Assembly: GCA_012932865.1 (NCBI GenBank)
Contig: SAXG01000043.1
Span: forward strand, 1-64,000
Direction: 5' to 3'
DNA length: 64,000 bases
Origin: Amylostereum areolatum
Taxonomy: Eukaryota; Basidiomycota; Agaricomycetes; Russulales; Stereaceae
How positions within the stretch are numbered: position 1 is the stretch's first letter; each line of letters opens with the position of its first letter. Below the pieces are notes generated by a model. It did no database searches and was not told the origin of the DNA. It worked only from the letters and a program-made list of their open reading frames with translations. Positions 11,874 to 24,039 of this stretch are shown piece by piece. A program made the translations under genes and the position numbers.

Positions 11874-13378
11874 TATAGGAAGTATGAGGCTTGGGAGGGG
11901 AAATGGGAGAGGGGAGCTCTGAGGTTTGACCAGTGAACGAGCAGAGCTTTTATATGTTTTTAATTGCCTGGTCGTCGTAGATTTTGGATTCCGTGCATTG
12001 TCATTCACGGTACTTACCGTCTCAGAGTTGTGACCAATGGCAGCGGAAGGATTGCAGAGTGTCCACGCATCAACCAGCATAACGGTGCATATGTGCAGTC
12101 CTGGGCGACAGAAACCGGACGAAAGGTATGGCCGTGTAAGCGTAGCGTCTGTGTCGTGCAGGAATCTAAAGAATGTACACACTTCTCGGTGTCAGAATGG
12201 AGGTTCTTGAGACGAAAGTGGAAGCAGTGGTGTGAGCGACAACAACAGTTATTTGGGGAACCGCTACGATAACCCACAGTCCTTGGCAAGAGAGGTCAAT
12301 TTCGAGTGCCGGTGTTAAATATAGATGACGTACCGAGGAAATGGAATGGATACAGCCGATACTGTTACTGTGGGGACTCAAGGAACAGAATATCGATGGC
12401 TTTCCAGTGTGCAGCATCCAACAGTGCACTAGCTTTCATCTCATGCCTATAATGGACCGCACAAAGTCCTACAGCTGACATTGGACAGCCTACTTGATAA
12501 ACCTCAATTCGAGAGGTGAGTCGTCCTGACCGAGGTACGCATACAACGGATGATCGATAGGGACCTATTACGACGACGAACCGAGGCCGATGGTAAGAAC
12601 CTCGAGAGTTACACGATAATGAGGGAAACTGTTGCCCTATTCGAATACGATCGCACACCGGGGCCGAGGAAGCGAAGAATCTATCCTGTCTTCTCGTGTA
12701 CGCCTGCTACTAGGATGTACTTTCAGAGACTTCCAAGTCGCGAAGTACTGAAGCGGGCGAGCGGCGGCGGCGGCGGCGAGGAAGGTTGTGAACGTCGTGG
12801 CCTATGTGGGAAGAAGAAGAATCTGAGGACCGCTGCCGATGTGTCGGTCCCCTCCGAAGTTGGTTTCCGTGCATCGTGTAATAGAGTTTGAAGAGGGACT
12901 GCATGCATCATGTAGATGAGTATGTGGTAGTAGTAGACGAGCGTCGAGTCTTTCCGTACAGACTTACAGTGACTGGGGCGTTCCCACTGACGTCAGCACA
13001 TCTGCTGGGCAGCGGATCGAAGGGCCGACGAAGTGGTATCGGAAACGCAACGCTAGCTTTTCGTAACAATGGTCCACAACATGATCACATTACTTTTGCG
13101 AAGAGCTCTCGTTTCCCCGGGGTTGAGCGACTTAGAACAGCTCAATACTCGAATCCTGAGTAACGAAACAAAAGCGATGGATTGAAGCTCGTACAGTTGT
13201 ACAGCTCCGAGAAAAAAGCACTCGTAACTTGACATCCCCCCATGTACTTACTTATTTCGCACTACTGTGTATATCTCCCATCTCAGACGAGTACCGAGTC
13301 CCCGGCTGCAGACGTTCCCGGTAAAGAAAAGCATAGAAATCCGACTCTTAAATATGTCAACCCAGCCAAAATGGCGAT
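11874..13378. other. Promoter of peroxidase 1 and spacer of the tandem
   Basis: About 1.5 kb. The part to about 12960 is the duplicated upstream region, including an inverted CCAAT on the coding strand near 12036 and a GGC trinucleotide run near 12760-12780. The remainder is the 3' flank of peroxidase 2. No credible coding sequence was found. Confidence 0.5.
11947..11954 (-). promoter_or_regulatory. TATA box of peroxidase 1
   Basis: TATAAAAG on the coding strand lies about 75-80 bp upstream of the ATG, the same spacing as in the other two peroxidase genes. Confidence 0.65.
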
Positions 13379-14915
<1,537 letters not shown>

Positions 14916-14993
14916 GATGCGGGATGTCAAGGTAGGTAGGGGGTGAATGGGAAGAGAGGAGTGCTCTGAAGATTGACCATCGAACGGACAAAG

Positions 14994-15001
14994 CCTTTAT
15001 A
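14994..15001 (-). promoter_or_regulatory. TATA box of peroxidase 2
   Basis: TATAAAGG on the coding strand, about 80 bp upstream of the ATG, matches the position of the box in peroxidase 1. An inverted CCAAT (ATTGG on the coding strand) lies near 15077. Confidence 0.65.
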
Positions 15002-16055
15002 CGCCTTCAGCAGTCCAGTCGCCGTATATTTTGGACTTGTAGTTATTAATGACCCTAGCGTTGCCCCGGCCTCATAACCAATGGCAGAGTGAAGATTACG
15101 GGATGCCCACGCATAAACCGGACGGACGGTGCATACGTGCAGACCTGGGCGACAGAAACCAGACGGAAGGTATGACCGTGTAAGCGCAGCATCTCTACCA
15201 TACAGGACTTGGAGAAGTTTACACGCTTCAAGGTGTTGGATCAGAAGTTCTTGAAACAAAAGTAGAGCAAGGGCGGGGGCGACAACAGCAGTTATTTTAA
15301 GATCCAGCAAAAAATCTCACAGACCTTGGCAAGGGAGGTAACAGGGATGCCGAGAGCCGTGCTAGAGATGATGAAATGTGCGCTGTCCAACAATGCGCGA
15401 CTCGTCTTGCGGACTGCCCAAAGAGACCAGGGTCGCGTTGTTGGCATTGTGTGTTCAGTCTAGACGTCCTCATGATTTAGAGTGGATTTTTCCCAACCGA
15501 GGTCAAGGCACTTGGCCAAGGACGAGGACCGAAGCCGACGCACCGAGGCCCCCGGCATGGGCTCCTTGAGAATTCGACGATAGTAAGGGAATGCGTTGCC
15601 CTGTTCGGGACCCAATCGCACGCCGGGGCCGATGGAACAAAGAGCCTACTATGTCTTCTAGTATGAGAGAGAGCACACCTGCTGCTAAGGTGTCACACAG
15701 GCGAGGGATCCCGAACGAACGGTGGTGAGGGAGGTTGTGAACATCATCGTCTTTGTGAGAAGAAAAGTATTTCTGGAGACTGTCGCCGAGGGTGAGGAGA
15801 AAGGTCCAAGTTGATGTCGGGATCGGCACTCCGACGTCAGCTTCGTTGCACCAAGGAATATACATGAATTGAAGAGATGTAGATGCACGTCGAGTTCAAG
15901 GACTGAAAAGCCTGGACATTGAATAGGACAGCTCACGTGACCACTGATCTCCTCCTCAGAGCACCCGATTCAGCAACCGAATAAAGTACTTCAATATTTA
16001 CACCACCCTGACACGGTGACACCTCCACCCTTCACCACTTGACCACCACCTTGCG

Positions 16056-16104
16056 ACCACCACCACCACCACCACCACCACCACTAACGACGACGACGAC
16101 GAAC
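16056..16104 (+). repeat. ACC/ACG trinucleotide microsatellite in antiporter leader
   Basis: A run of ACC units followed directly by ACG units ends about 12 bp before the ATG of the antiporter gene. It is probably within the 5' untranslated region. Confidence 0.7.
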
Positions 16105-16115
16105 TGAAATTCAAT

Positions 16116-18415
16116 ATGGGGCTCGACATGAAGCTCTTAGAAGTCTGTCATCCACTCTTACCCCCCTTTACATTCTGAAGCATTCATCTAGGTATCGGAC
16201 TCAAGCTGGGCATATATTATCCTTGGCGGTTTTATCGTCGCAGTACGTCCGGCTAGCCCTCATCCCTATTCCACGCTCATAGTCTGTGTAGTTTAGCATG
16301 GTATCTTTGCTTGTCAAAGAAAAGGTATTGTGCTTGCCGCCAAGTGTAACGGCCCTTCTGACTATTATAGCTGTATATCAATGAAGTCGTCCTCGGAACA
16401 GGCTTTGGCGTCCTCATGGGCCCTCATGTCGCTAATGTATTCGATCCACGGTCTTGGACGTCCGACACGAACACACTCACGCTCGAAATCATGCGAATAG
16501 TTCTCGCTACGGGCCTTTTCGCCATCGGAGTGGAGCTGCCTCAGTCGTACATGGCTAAAACGGCGAAGAGTTTGCTGGTCATGGTCGTTCCGACCATGGC
16601 CTTTCCGACCATGGCCTTTGGATGGGTCATATCGGCAGGTATGTGGTCTTTTCTTTCACAATGTACTTTGACTAAGTAATCATTGTAGCCTTCATTCATC
16701 TGCTTTTCCCTAATCTCGGCTTCATCGCCGGTTTGGCCATCTCCGCCTGCCTCACGCCCACCGATCCCATTATCTGCGCCGCGATCGTTGGTACGTCAGG
16801 CCTTGTGTATATGCTCGCCGTTGTGACGTATACGTTCGTCCTTATGTAGGCGGCAAATTCGCTGTGAAACATGTACCTCTCAACCTTCGCCGGCTCCTGG
16901 CGGCAGAGTCAGCGTCTAACGATGGCCTGGCGTATCCCTTCCTCAGCATCTCAATCTACCTCATGACCGAGCCAAGTCGGAGGACGGCAATTGAAAAGTG
17001 GTTCATCGTTGGCTGGTTATGTGGGTGAATCCCGTAGTATTCTCTATCGGTGCTGATGTAGATTACAGACGAGGTCCTTCTGGGAATAATTCTTGGAGGT
17101 GCCCTGGGATATGGTTTCTCGCAACTCATGAAGCTCACCCATCGCAAGGGGTTCATTGACCGCGAGTCTTACGTGGCTCAATATCTTGCCCTTGCCATCT
17201 TCACCATTGGGGTCACCAGCACCCTTGGCAGCGATGACCTTTTGGCCGCTTTTGCTGCTGGTAATCCAATGCTCTTAATCCCCGCCCGGAGCTGTCTAAC
17301 CTCATTCTCTCAGGTACGGCGATCTCCTGGGACGGACATTTCAACATGCAGGTAGAAAACGAAGTGTTTTCCTCCGTCGTTGATTTGCTCCTCAACTGCG
17401 CCTGCTTCATCTACATCGGCGCCTGGCTACCTTTCAACCAGTTCAACTCGCCTGAGATAGGCATCACGCCGTGGCGGCTTGTCCTTTTCTCTGTCCCTAT
17501 CCTCGTCTTGCGACGCATCCCTTCGATGCTGTTGTTATACAAGTGGATCCCAGAAATCAGGTCGTGGCGCGAGGCCTTATTTTCCGGCCATTTCGGTGCG
17601 CAGTCTCTTGTCCGGGTTTGAGTCTTCGTATTAATGAACGTCCCAGGTCCCGTACGTCTGATTTTTATTTCCTTCCATAGAATAGCCGCTCATAAAGATC
17701 GTAGATGGGCGTCGGTGCAATTTTCATCTCAACCCTGGCCACCGTTCGACTTGAAAACTCAGACACCGAAGGCGAGCCGGACAAGCAACTTCTCACCAAG
17801 TGCATCCAGCCCATCGTCGCATTCGTCGTCCTATGCTCTATCATTGTCCGTGCGTAACATATGCTGCGTGTTCGTTCTATGGTGCCTTACCTGTTTACCC
17901 CCTCAGATGGGTGCTCGATCCCGTTTTTCTCCATCGGTCGCGGCATCGGCTCCCGTACAGTATCTCTCTCACGTACGCTCACAGCTCGCAGCGGAGATAC
18001 CCCAGACTGGCTTCTCTGGGCGCACCGTTCTGGGGGCCCGTCCCCGGCAGACGTCGAGCACGGTACCGGGAAGTCACCTGAAGACAACATGTCGGCCCAC
18101 CACGTCTCGTCTCACTACCCAGTTCTTGGTGAGGCTATCATGCTGGCCGATCCAACCAACACCATGACACGGCGCGTGTCGTGCAAGCCGGCAGAGGACC
18201 ATCAGGTACGCGGCCTACGCTACAGTATGATCTCTCGCACATATCTCAAAGCTAACTTCGGCGTATAGCCCGATGGGAATCCGGGCGAGTCCAGTCGACA
18301 AGCTCTCCCAGGGGGGGACGAAGCGGATGTTACAGAGGAGCCAGAGGAGCAAGTGGCGAGGGGTGCTCGCCGCGTCGTTCGGTTCCCTTCGTCGACTGCT
18401 CTCGTATCGGAATAG
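16116..18415 (+). CDS. NHA1: Plasma-membrane Na+(K+)/H+ antiporter, Nha1/Sod2 family
   Basis: A multi-exon gene of roughly 550 codons starting MGLDMKLLE. About twelve membrane segments are visible, for example WAYIILGGFIVAV, IVLATGLFAIGVEL, LGIILGGALGYGF and WRLVLFSVPILVL. Diagnostic motifs are the discontinuous-helix sequence ACLTPTDPIICAAIVGGKF and the ion-binding pair in AESASNDGLAYPFL, where the Asn-Asp replaces the Asp-Asp of bacterial exchangers. HGCSIPF begins the shared end of the core (fungal HG-S/L-S-I-P), followed by a cytosolic tail with an acidic patch near the stop at 18413-18415. It exports Na+ or K+ for protons, controlling alkali cation and pH balance. A 15-bp tandem repeat at 16590-16619 duplicates PTMAF inside a membrane segment. 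The tail is shorter than in yeast Nha1. Confidence 0.9.
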
Positions 18416-18804
18416 GACAAGTTAAAGCTCCACAGGGAGCACCGTGGGCAGTCGCACCATACATATTCGCTCTTCTTTATCTTTACCATAGTCATTCTAC
18501 ATCCTACGCGCCCAGAGCAAGCGCCGAGCATTAGGAATAAAGACGTCGTCGCGTTCCGTATTAGACGGCTACGGCGAGACAAGGTTCCCAACGGACACAA
18601 ATGAGTGGGATGCAACTGACACTGATACGAGATACTGGTACGAGTCCGAGAGTGGTTGTTAGGATTACATGCCCCTCCTGAAAACAGAACGGTAGTTCAA
18701 GGGATTGTATAGCTAAGGTACAAAGGTCCGTGTTGTCCGTACGAGCCGGGAAGAAAAAGCAAAGGAATAAGTAACGGGTTTCGTGGGCCCAGAGGTGTAT
18801 GCAT
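18416..18804. other. Convergent 3' flanks of antiporter and Pro/Ser-rich gene
   Basis: A 389-bp interval between two stop codons on opposite strands. No gene or repeat was recognised. Confidence 0.5.
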
Positions 18805-19931
18805 CTACTCCATAGGGTTCGTCGCGCCAGCCTACAGTACGTGTTAGTTCGCATGAGGATGGCATGAAGGGACAGGAGACGCACCTGAACTTCTCCGCCT
18901 CTGTCGTGACCTTCGCCGCATCCACACAACCAATCGTGCCACCAACGCACCGGCTTCTCGTCCTCGTCCTCTTCTTGGGAGACAGTTCGCGCCGCGCCGG
19001 GCGGCGGTCTAGGTTCCGGTGGTCGTTTTGCATGGGGTGTTTCTGTCCGCGGTGGGGGCGAGCGCGGGCTCGGAAGATCGAGAGGAGCTGGAGGGTGGAC
19101 CTCTTGCGAAGTTGGAGAGAGATAGGCTGAGTCGGAGGGCGGAACGGCTGACGCTGGTTGGTTGACGAAAAGGGAGGAGGTGCTTGTGGAACCGCCGATG
19201 GGGTCTGAAAAAGGATTGCTGGGATCGGACGCTTTGGGAAGAATGGGCGTGGTTGTGCGTGTTGGGGTGGGCGAGGGTGAGGGGCTGGCGGCGATGTCAT
19301 CGAGAGGCATTGCGTCCTCAGACGTGCCGAGAGGGCGGTGAGTGCCGATACCGCCGTCGGTTGCTGGACGAGCATCTTTTCCAGACCAAAGAAGGGAGGC
19401 GCGACGTGCGACGGTGGCCACGAGGGAGGTGGAGGGGACGGAAGCTGTAGACGCAGCGGACGTGCGTGCGGCTTTCCGTCGTTCTCGCTCAGACGTTTCC
19501 CATCGTCTAAGATTCTATAAGCGCGAGCCCGACGGCGGGTGGTCAGAAGATCGATCAATGTGAGAAAGGCGGGAAGGGCGAGAACACACCTCCTCGATGC
19601 GCCGCGTTTCTGCCTCGTCCCCGCTTCTAGGCGGGTAGGCATCCGTGTCTCGGTTTTCACCCATGTGCGTTAGGGCATCGTCGGTCCCGCCTTCCGCGTA
19701 GGAGGGCTGTATGCTCCCATCCGTCGCGCGCTCCTTTCCTTTGCGTCGCTGGTCTATGGGTTGACCGTTGGGAGCATCGTCGTCATGGTTTGTCCATCCT
19801 ATGGGTCGCCCGAGGTCTTCCTCGGTGCCAGTGGGAGACGGCGGTAGTGAAGGCAAAGGTTGGGGCGAGGAGCGTCCTGGGGAGAGGAGTGCACTCATTG
19901 GGGATGTCGTCGTCGATGCGAACGACGACAA
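18805..19931 (-). CDS. Pro/Ser-rich protein with conserved-looking WWHDWLCGC tail
   Basis: Three exons. The start at 19931 (MSSFASTTTSPMSALLSPGR) opens a low-complexity Ser/Pro/Thr-rich region. Intron 1 follows ETRRIEE; the next exon begins with a basic helix (NLRRWETSERERRKAAR) and continues disordered to a short, ordered-looking end, RWWHDWLCGCGEGHDRGGE. A second intron joins this to AGATNPME and the stop at 18805-18807. The adjacent Trp residues and the CGC pair suggest a lipidated or membrane-apposed C-terminal motif. I recognise the style from other basidiomycete proteins but no named domain. It is transcribed divergently from the Cys-rich membrane protein with only 200 bp between starts, so co-regulation is plausible. 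Confidence 0.6.
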
Positions 19932-20131
19932 AGAGGTAAGAGTGCGCCGAGGTCAGAACGTAGAATATGGGAGGCGCGCAGCGATCGTGAGCGACCGAGG
20001 TCGAGTTGATCGGGAAAGCGTGACGGTCAATGACGGGTCGTGACGAGGACATCACGCGTAACATGGGAGCAACCGTGCGGGAACTTAGAAGCGACCTCGT
20101 CGTCGCTGTCGTCGCTCTCATCCTCGCCGCC

Positions 20132-21479
20132 ATGTTGCCCACGCTCTTTTTCCTCGCCGTTGTCCCCATCCTTGCCTTTGCCCAGGACAGTACATCCACC
20201 GCCAATAGCCCTGTATCCACCAACACAGATACATGTGATCCAGGGCACAACGGCCTTGCGACCGGCACCCTTCAATATGTCTCCGACTGCAACTCTACCA
20301 CTTTCTGCGATTCCAATGGCGTATGCCAGCCCAAAGGCTGTCGGAGGGACACATTTCCTCTCGGATACCCTCCAGGTGGCGTAAAGGCCGATGGCTGGCC
20401 CCTTCCCACCCCAGACAAATGCGACAAGGATTCTTTTTGCCCGGACGAGGGCACATCCTGTCAGCCTCTCCTTGCCGTCGGCAGCGATTGCCAACTTGAT
20501 CGAGATGGTGAACTCGATGTCCCCTTGTTTTATCGCCCACAGATTGACCATCTCGTCAGATGAATGTGAGGGCCCTCCCAATTTCAAAGATCTGCGGGAT
20601 GAGACGGGCTTCGGATTGAACGTGAACGGCTCTATCTGCCTCAACTTCAAGTGCAAGTGCGTGTGTCTATTTTGTCGTGCGATCCTGATCTGACCTTGTG
20701 TAGATGGGCAAATGTCACCGTTGGCAACACCTGTGAAATTGAAAACGTGGGCTATATTACATACGGTGGCAACTCAGAGGAGTACGTTGACATCGTCTCC
20801 CGGTGCGTACTCCCACTCTTCCTCCGCACTTTCCGATCGTCCTAAGTCTTTTCGCACCAGTGACGACTGTGCCGTCGGACTCTACTGTGACACGTCGTCG
20901 TTGCAGTGCATCCAACGCAAGGCCTCGGGCGCGGACTGCACCGCCGACAAGGAATGCCTGACCTTCAACTGCGAGAGTAGCAAGTGTGACAAGCCTCTCA
21001 ACGACCCTCATCATTTTGGTATCTGGGTTTACATCGTGATCGGCGTCTGTATCTTCGGAGGTAAGCCTCTATTCCCTCTTCCCCAACCCCCTCCGCACCG
21101 CTCATGCAATCACGACAACGAAGGTATCATCGGCACCCTCGTCGCTCTCTTCTTCATCCACCGCCGCAACCGTGACGTCGAGCGCGAAAAGCGTCTTCAG
21201 TACTGGCGCGAACAGAACGCCTTCCGCCAAAACATCATGCAGATGCAGGAGACCGCTCGCGCATCCATCTTTAACACTCCTGCTGGCGGTAGCCCACGGA
21301 GTACGATGTACGGCGTCCAGACCGAGGACTCACAGGCGCCAATGCTGCAAAACGCCGCGCCCAAGGGCAGCGGGTTGCGGTACTACGTTGGGGAGGACGG
21401 GTCGGAGAACGACCACGACACCGGGGATGAGCACTATGCGTTGCAGTCGCCCTTCAACGATCACAAGAACGCGTTCTAG
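20132..21479 (+). CDS. Cys-rich type I membrane protein (Dickkopf-like cysteine pattern)
   Basis: Five exons. The chosen start, ATG 20132, gives a clean signal peptide (MLPTLFFLAVVPILAFAQ); an in-frame ATG at 20030 would bury it and reach into the divergent promoter. The ectodomain has many paired Cys (YVSDCNSTTFCDSNGVC, DKDSFCPDEGTSC, DDCAVGLYCDTSSLQC, DKECLTFNC), a spacing like colipase/Dickkopf folds. One membrane span follows (IWVYIVIGVCIFGGIIGTLV), then a basic stop-transfer (HRRNRDVEREKR) and a cytosolic tail with Gln-rich helix QNIMQMQETARASIF. All four introns keep frame. It is probably a cell-surface or vacuolar-membrane receptor-like protein of unknown ligand. Confidence 0.75.
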
Positions 21480-22143
21480 GTTCCGGGGAGGGTTTCGTTT
21501 ATCTAGGACAGAGCTATTTTTTGGAACGCGCGCCTCCCGCCGGATCTGCGCGTCGGACTCACTTCACTGTCTCTTGCTGTCATGCACTTTTCTTTTCACT
21601 CTCACCGCCACGATATCCAGGCGTAATGGCGTCGCCGTGTATGTATGCCTACTAGACTACTTGCGTACTTGGCGTTATACTATACCCTCGTCACCAGCAG
21701 AGTGTGGGTCATCTGGCTGGCATAAATGACATATTAAGCTCTGAGCCTGGATGACTGTATCCTGTACCACTGTAAGTCATTCTGTAGCATGTAGCCGTTC
21801 ACGAGGAATCAGTACATGTATGTATACAGTACTTGTGAATCTGAATTGTGAACTTATGCATATGAATGTTACTGATTGACCATTGTGAAGGTGTAGGCCG
21901 TAGGTCTGTTATCTGCAGATTACCGGTTACCTGTCAGAATGTGATGTCTGTAACAAGTTACAACTAACAAAGTTACAAATGTCAAAGACTCAAAACTTAA
22001 CGTAACATCTGACATCATGATCTTCTAAGTATGACTAAGTATGATTCTGAGAATCTGAATTCATGAATAAATAATGATCATTCTAAGCTCCATCTATACC
22101 CTTCAGATCAGGGCAAAAAAGCGTACACCCATATCCTTACCAC
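21480..22143. other. AT-rich spacer with short repeats
   Basis: The base composition is lower in GC than its surroundings. It contains small direct repeats (agtatgactaagtatgatt near 22030) and a short inverted repeat (tgtaac-aa-gttaca near 21950). No coding sequence was found. It resembles decayed repeat DNA next to tRNA genes. Confidence 0.45.
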
Positions 22144-22214
22144 TGCATTAAGGGGGAATCGAACCCCCGGCGGGTCGATGGCAACGACCCAGGTTACCAC
22201 TACCCCATTAATGC
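22144..22214 (-). tRNA. tRNA-Gly (anticodon GCC)
   Basis: A 71-nt cloverleaf reads on the minus strand. The acceptor stem GCATTAA/TTAATGC is fully paired. The anticodon stem GGTCG/CGACC closes the loop TTGCCAT, whose anticodon is GCC. The T arm is GGGGG-TTCGATT-CCCCC. No intron is present. A T6 run at 22115-22120, about 25 nt downstream, can serve as the Pol III terminator. Confidence 0.92.
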
Positions 22215-22301
22215 ATGTTTCTGCACATATCTGTTGGAAGTTGGAGTCAAACCGGGCGCCTTATACTCGTCAAACACAGCTCTTTCTCCCCTTCTTCGTA
22301 A

Positions 22302-22372
22302 GCATTAATGGGGCAGTGGTAACCTGGGTCGTTGCCATTGACCCGCCGGGGGTTCGATTCCCCCTGAATGCA
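22302..22372 (+). tRNA. tRNA-Gly (anticodon GCC), inverted second copy
   Basis: A 71-nt copy on the plus strand with the same anticodon loop and an identical T arm. It differs from the first copy by an A6:G67 mismatch in the acceptor stem (GCATTAA against TGAATGC) and a G-T pair closing the anticodon stem. A T7 run at 22399-22405 is a good Pol III terminator, so it may be transcribed, but the mismatch makes function less sure. Confidence 0.8.
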
Positions 22373-22911
22373 CATGTGGCAGATGGGCTACCTCTGTATT
22401 TTTTTGTTACACTCGACACTGACCGTTGACGGGCGCCACCTGGCGTCTACGGGCAGCCTCATTCAATTTCACAGTTTCCCTTTCACGTCGAAGTTTTGAT
22501 CGATGCCGGCTACTGCTAGAATCTACCATGGTCCATAGTAGGCTCTGCCTGAAGGCTGAGACCGTGAGCGGAATTCGGACTCTTAGTTTCGGCTCGCCAT
22601 CTTACCATGTACACAGTGCAAGGTGAGAGATAGATAGTGGGGTGGGGCATTGCGTGCAAGGACCGCGTGAGGCTTACATAAGTTTCCCACCGGCCAAGTT
22701 CGATCTCTCGGTGACCCAACGTGATATTGGTAGAATTAGCACAAAGTAACATGATCTGTCTATGCAGAGCATGTCTATGATGTGTATCATATGTCGTGCA
22801 ATCAACGAATGTGAGGGGGGGATGTGGATGAAGCCGGAATACCCACCTGTATGCAAATCTCTACCAACTCGCACTCCGCGGCGGAAGGAGTCAGCGCTTC
22901 AGCTTCAGCGC
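22373..22911. other. Spacer right of the tRNA pair
   Basis: About 540 bp. It includes the Pol III terminator of the second tRNA; nothing else was recognised. Confidence 0.5.
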
Positions 22912-23191
22912 TCAGCTTCCCATCCTCCTCTTAATTGCCTCACGCAGGGCCTGAATCTTCTGGTCCCATTTCCCGATACGCGATTTGAGCGGCACCTGCT
23001 CGTCCCATGTTCGGAACAAGTCCAGCTGATCATCAAGTTCGACAACCTTGATCTTTTCCGGGATCAAGTTGACATCCAAGATGGGAACCACCTTCGCAGT
23101 TCGAGCAGCTTTCTCGGCTTTCCTCTTGTCTCAATCCTCCGCTTTTTTCTGCTGTATGTCCTCCACACGTTTTTTAAACTCGGCCTGCTTT
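22912..23191 (-). pseudogene. Decayed coding remnant, transposon-type C-terminal domain
   Basis: A minus-strand frame from about 23191 to the stop at 22912-22914 has strong coding character: a Lys/Glu-rich coiled coil (KQAEFKKRVEDIQQKKAED), an in-frame TGA, then DKRKAEKAARTAKVVPILDV and a helical C-terminus (DDQLDLFRTWDEQVPLKSRI ... IQALREAIKRR). This tail style, a basic coiled coil followed by a short SAP-like helical region, is common at the ends of repetitive transposon-associated proteins in Agaricomycetes. That family link is from memory. No start or upstream domain is preserved in frame, so it is probably a relic. Confidence 0.5.
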
Positions 23192-24039
23192 TTTGATTAT
23201 ATTGATGTCCAGGAGATCTCGGGGAAAGGAAGGGCAAGAGAAGGCAAATGGTTTTGGTAGTACTGATGCCAGTACAGGTCTTTGAGTGCAAATTATGGGT
23301 GTTTTCTTCGCGATTTGGTGTATATCGTGTATGTATAAGATAAACCAGACGGATTATTGTACGGAGCACATAATTTTGAAGAGGATACGAGACGGGAAAC
23401 GGGGGGACTGTCACCTCACGCGTCGAGGACGCGTCGTCATATTCGGCCCGGGTGACTCCGGCCTGTTTCTACAGGGTAGAAAAGCGTCGAAATCGACATT
23501 GTACACTTCCCACTCCCGGACGACTTGAACGAGATGCGGGATTATGTTTATTTTACAGTATCTTCAATGTCTTGGTAAAATATTTGCAGAAAGTGGCACC
23601 GATATTAGTCTTTACACCTCCTGGCTCTGGAGATTGATAGACAAAATCAGAAGGGCTTCATTTTCCTTCAAAATTTCACCAAGAACTTTTAGATACATCC
23701 TTAATACAGAAGTCCTACGTGTTTTTACGTAGATAGGGGGTGAGCGAGTGTCGATGGACTGCAATCTTCGACGCGAGGGAGGCTGGGTCACGGCTCGTGC
23801 TGATCAGCAAAGTCACGTGCATCTATTTTTCTCGCAGGCGTTGCCCCACCCCATAGATAGCCGAAGTTTAAGTTTATCGCGGGACGATGAAGTACAAGCC
23901 TACTGAACACGTCGAAGTTTCCGTGCCAGAGCGAGTATGCTCTGGCGGTGTAACCGATGTAACGACTATGAAGGTGGGTGATGAAATCGCAATATCGGCA
24001 CCTGTCCCCCCTTCCACACTCTTGCTATTGAATTGGTCT
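23192..24039. other. Non-coding interval with a perfect ACGCGT palindrome
   Basis: No gene was recognised in about 850 bp. At 23418-23434 the arms ACGCGTC and GACGCGT flank GAG, a perfect inverted repeat with two MluI cell-cycle-box-like cores. The regulatory meaning is unknown. Confidence 0.4.

Larger units (their letters stand above)
14916..16115. other. Divergent intergenic region, peroxidase 2 and antiporter
   Basis: About 1.2 kb. To about 15900 it is the second copy of the duplicated peroxidase upstream region. The right end is the antiporter 5' leader, which carries a microsatellite. No gene was recognised. Confidence 0.5.

Noticed and set aside
20027..20656. Minus-strand 209-residue frame
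   Set aside because: It lies opposite the Cys-rich membrane protein exons, whose splicing and signal peptide are convincing; this one has no family features.
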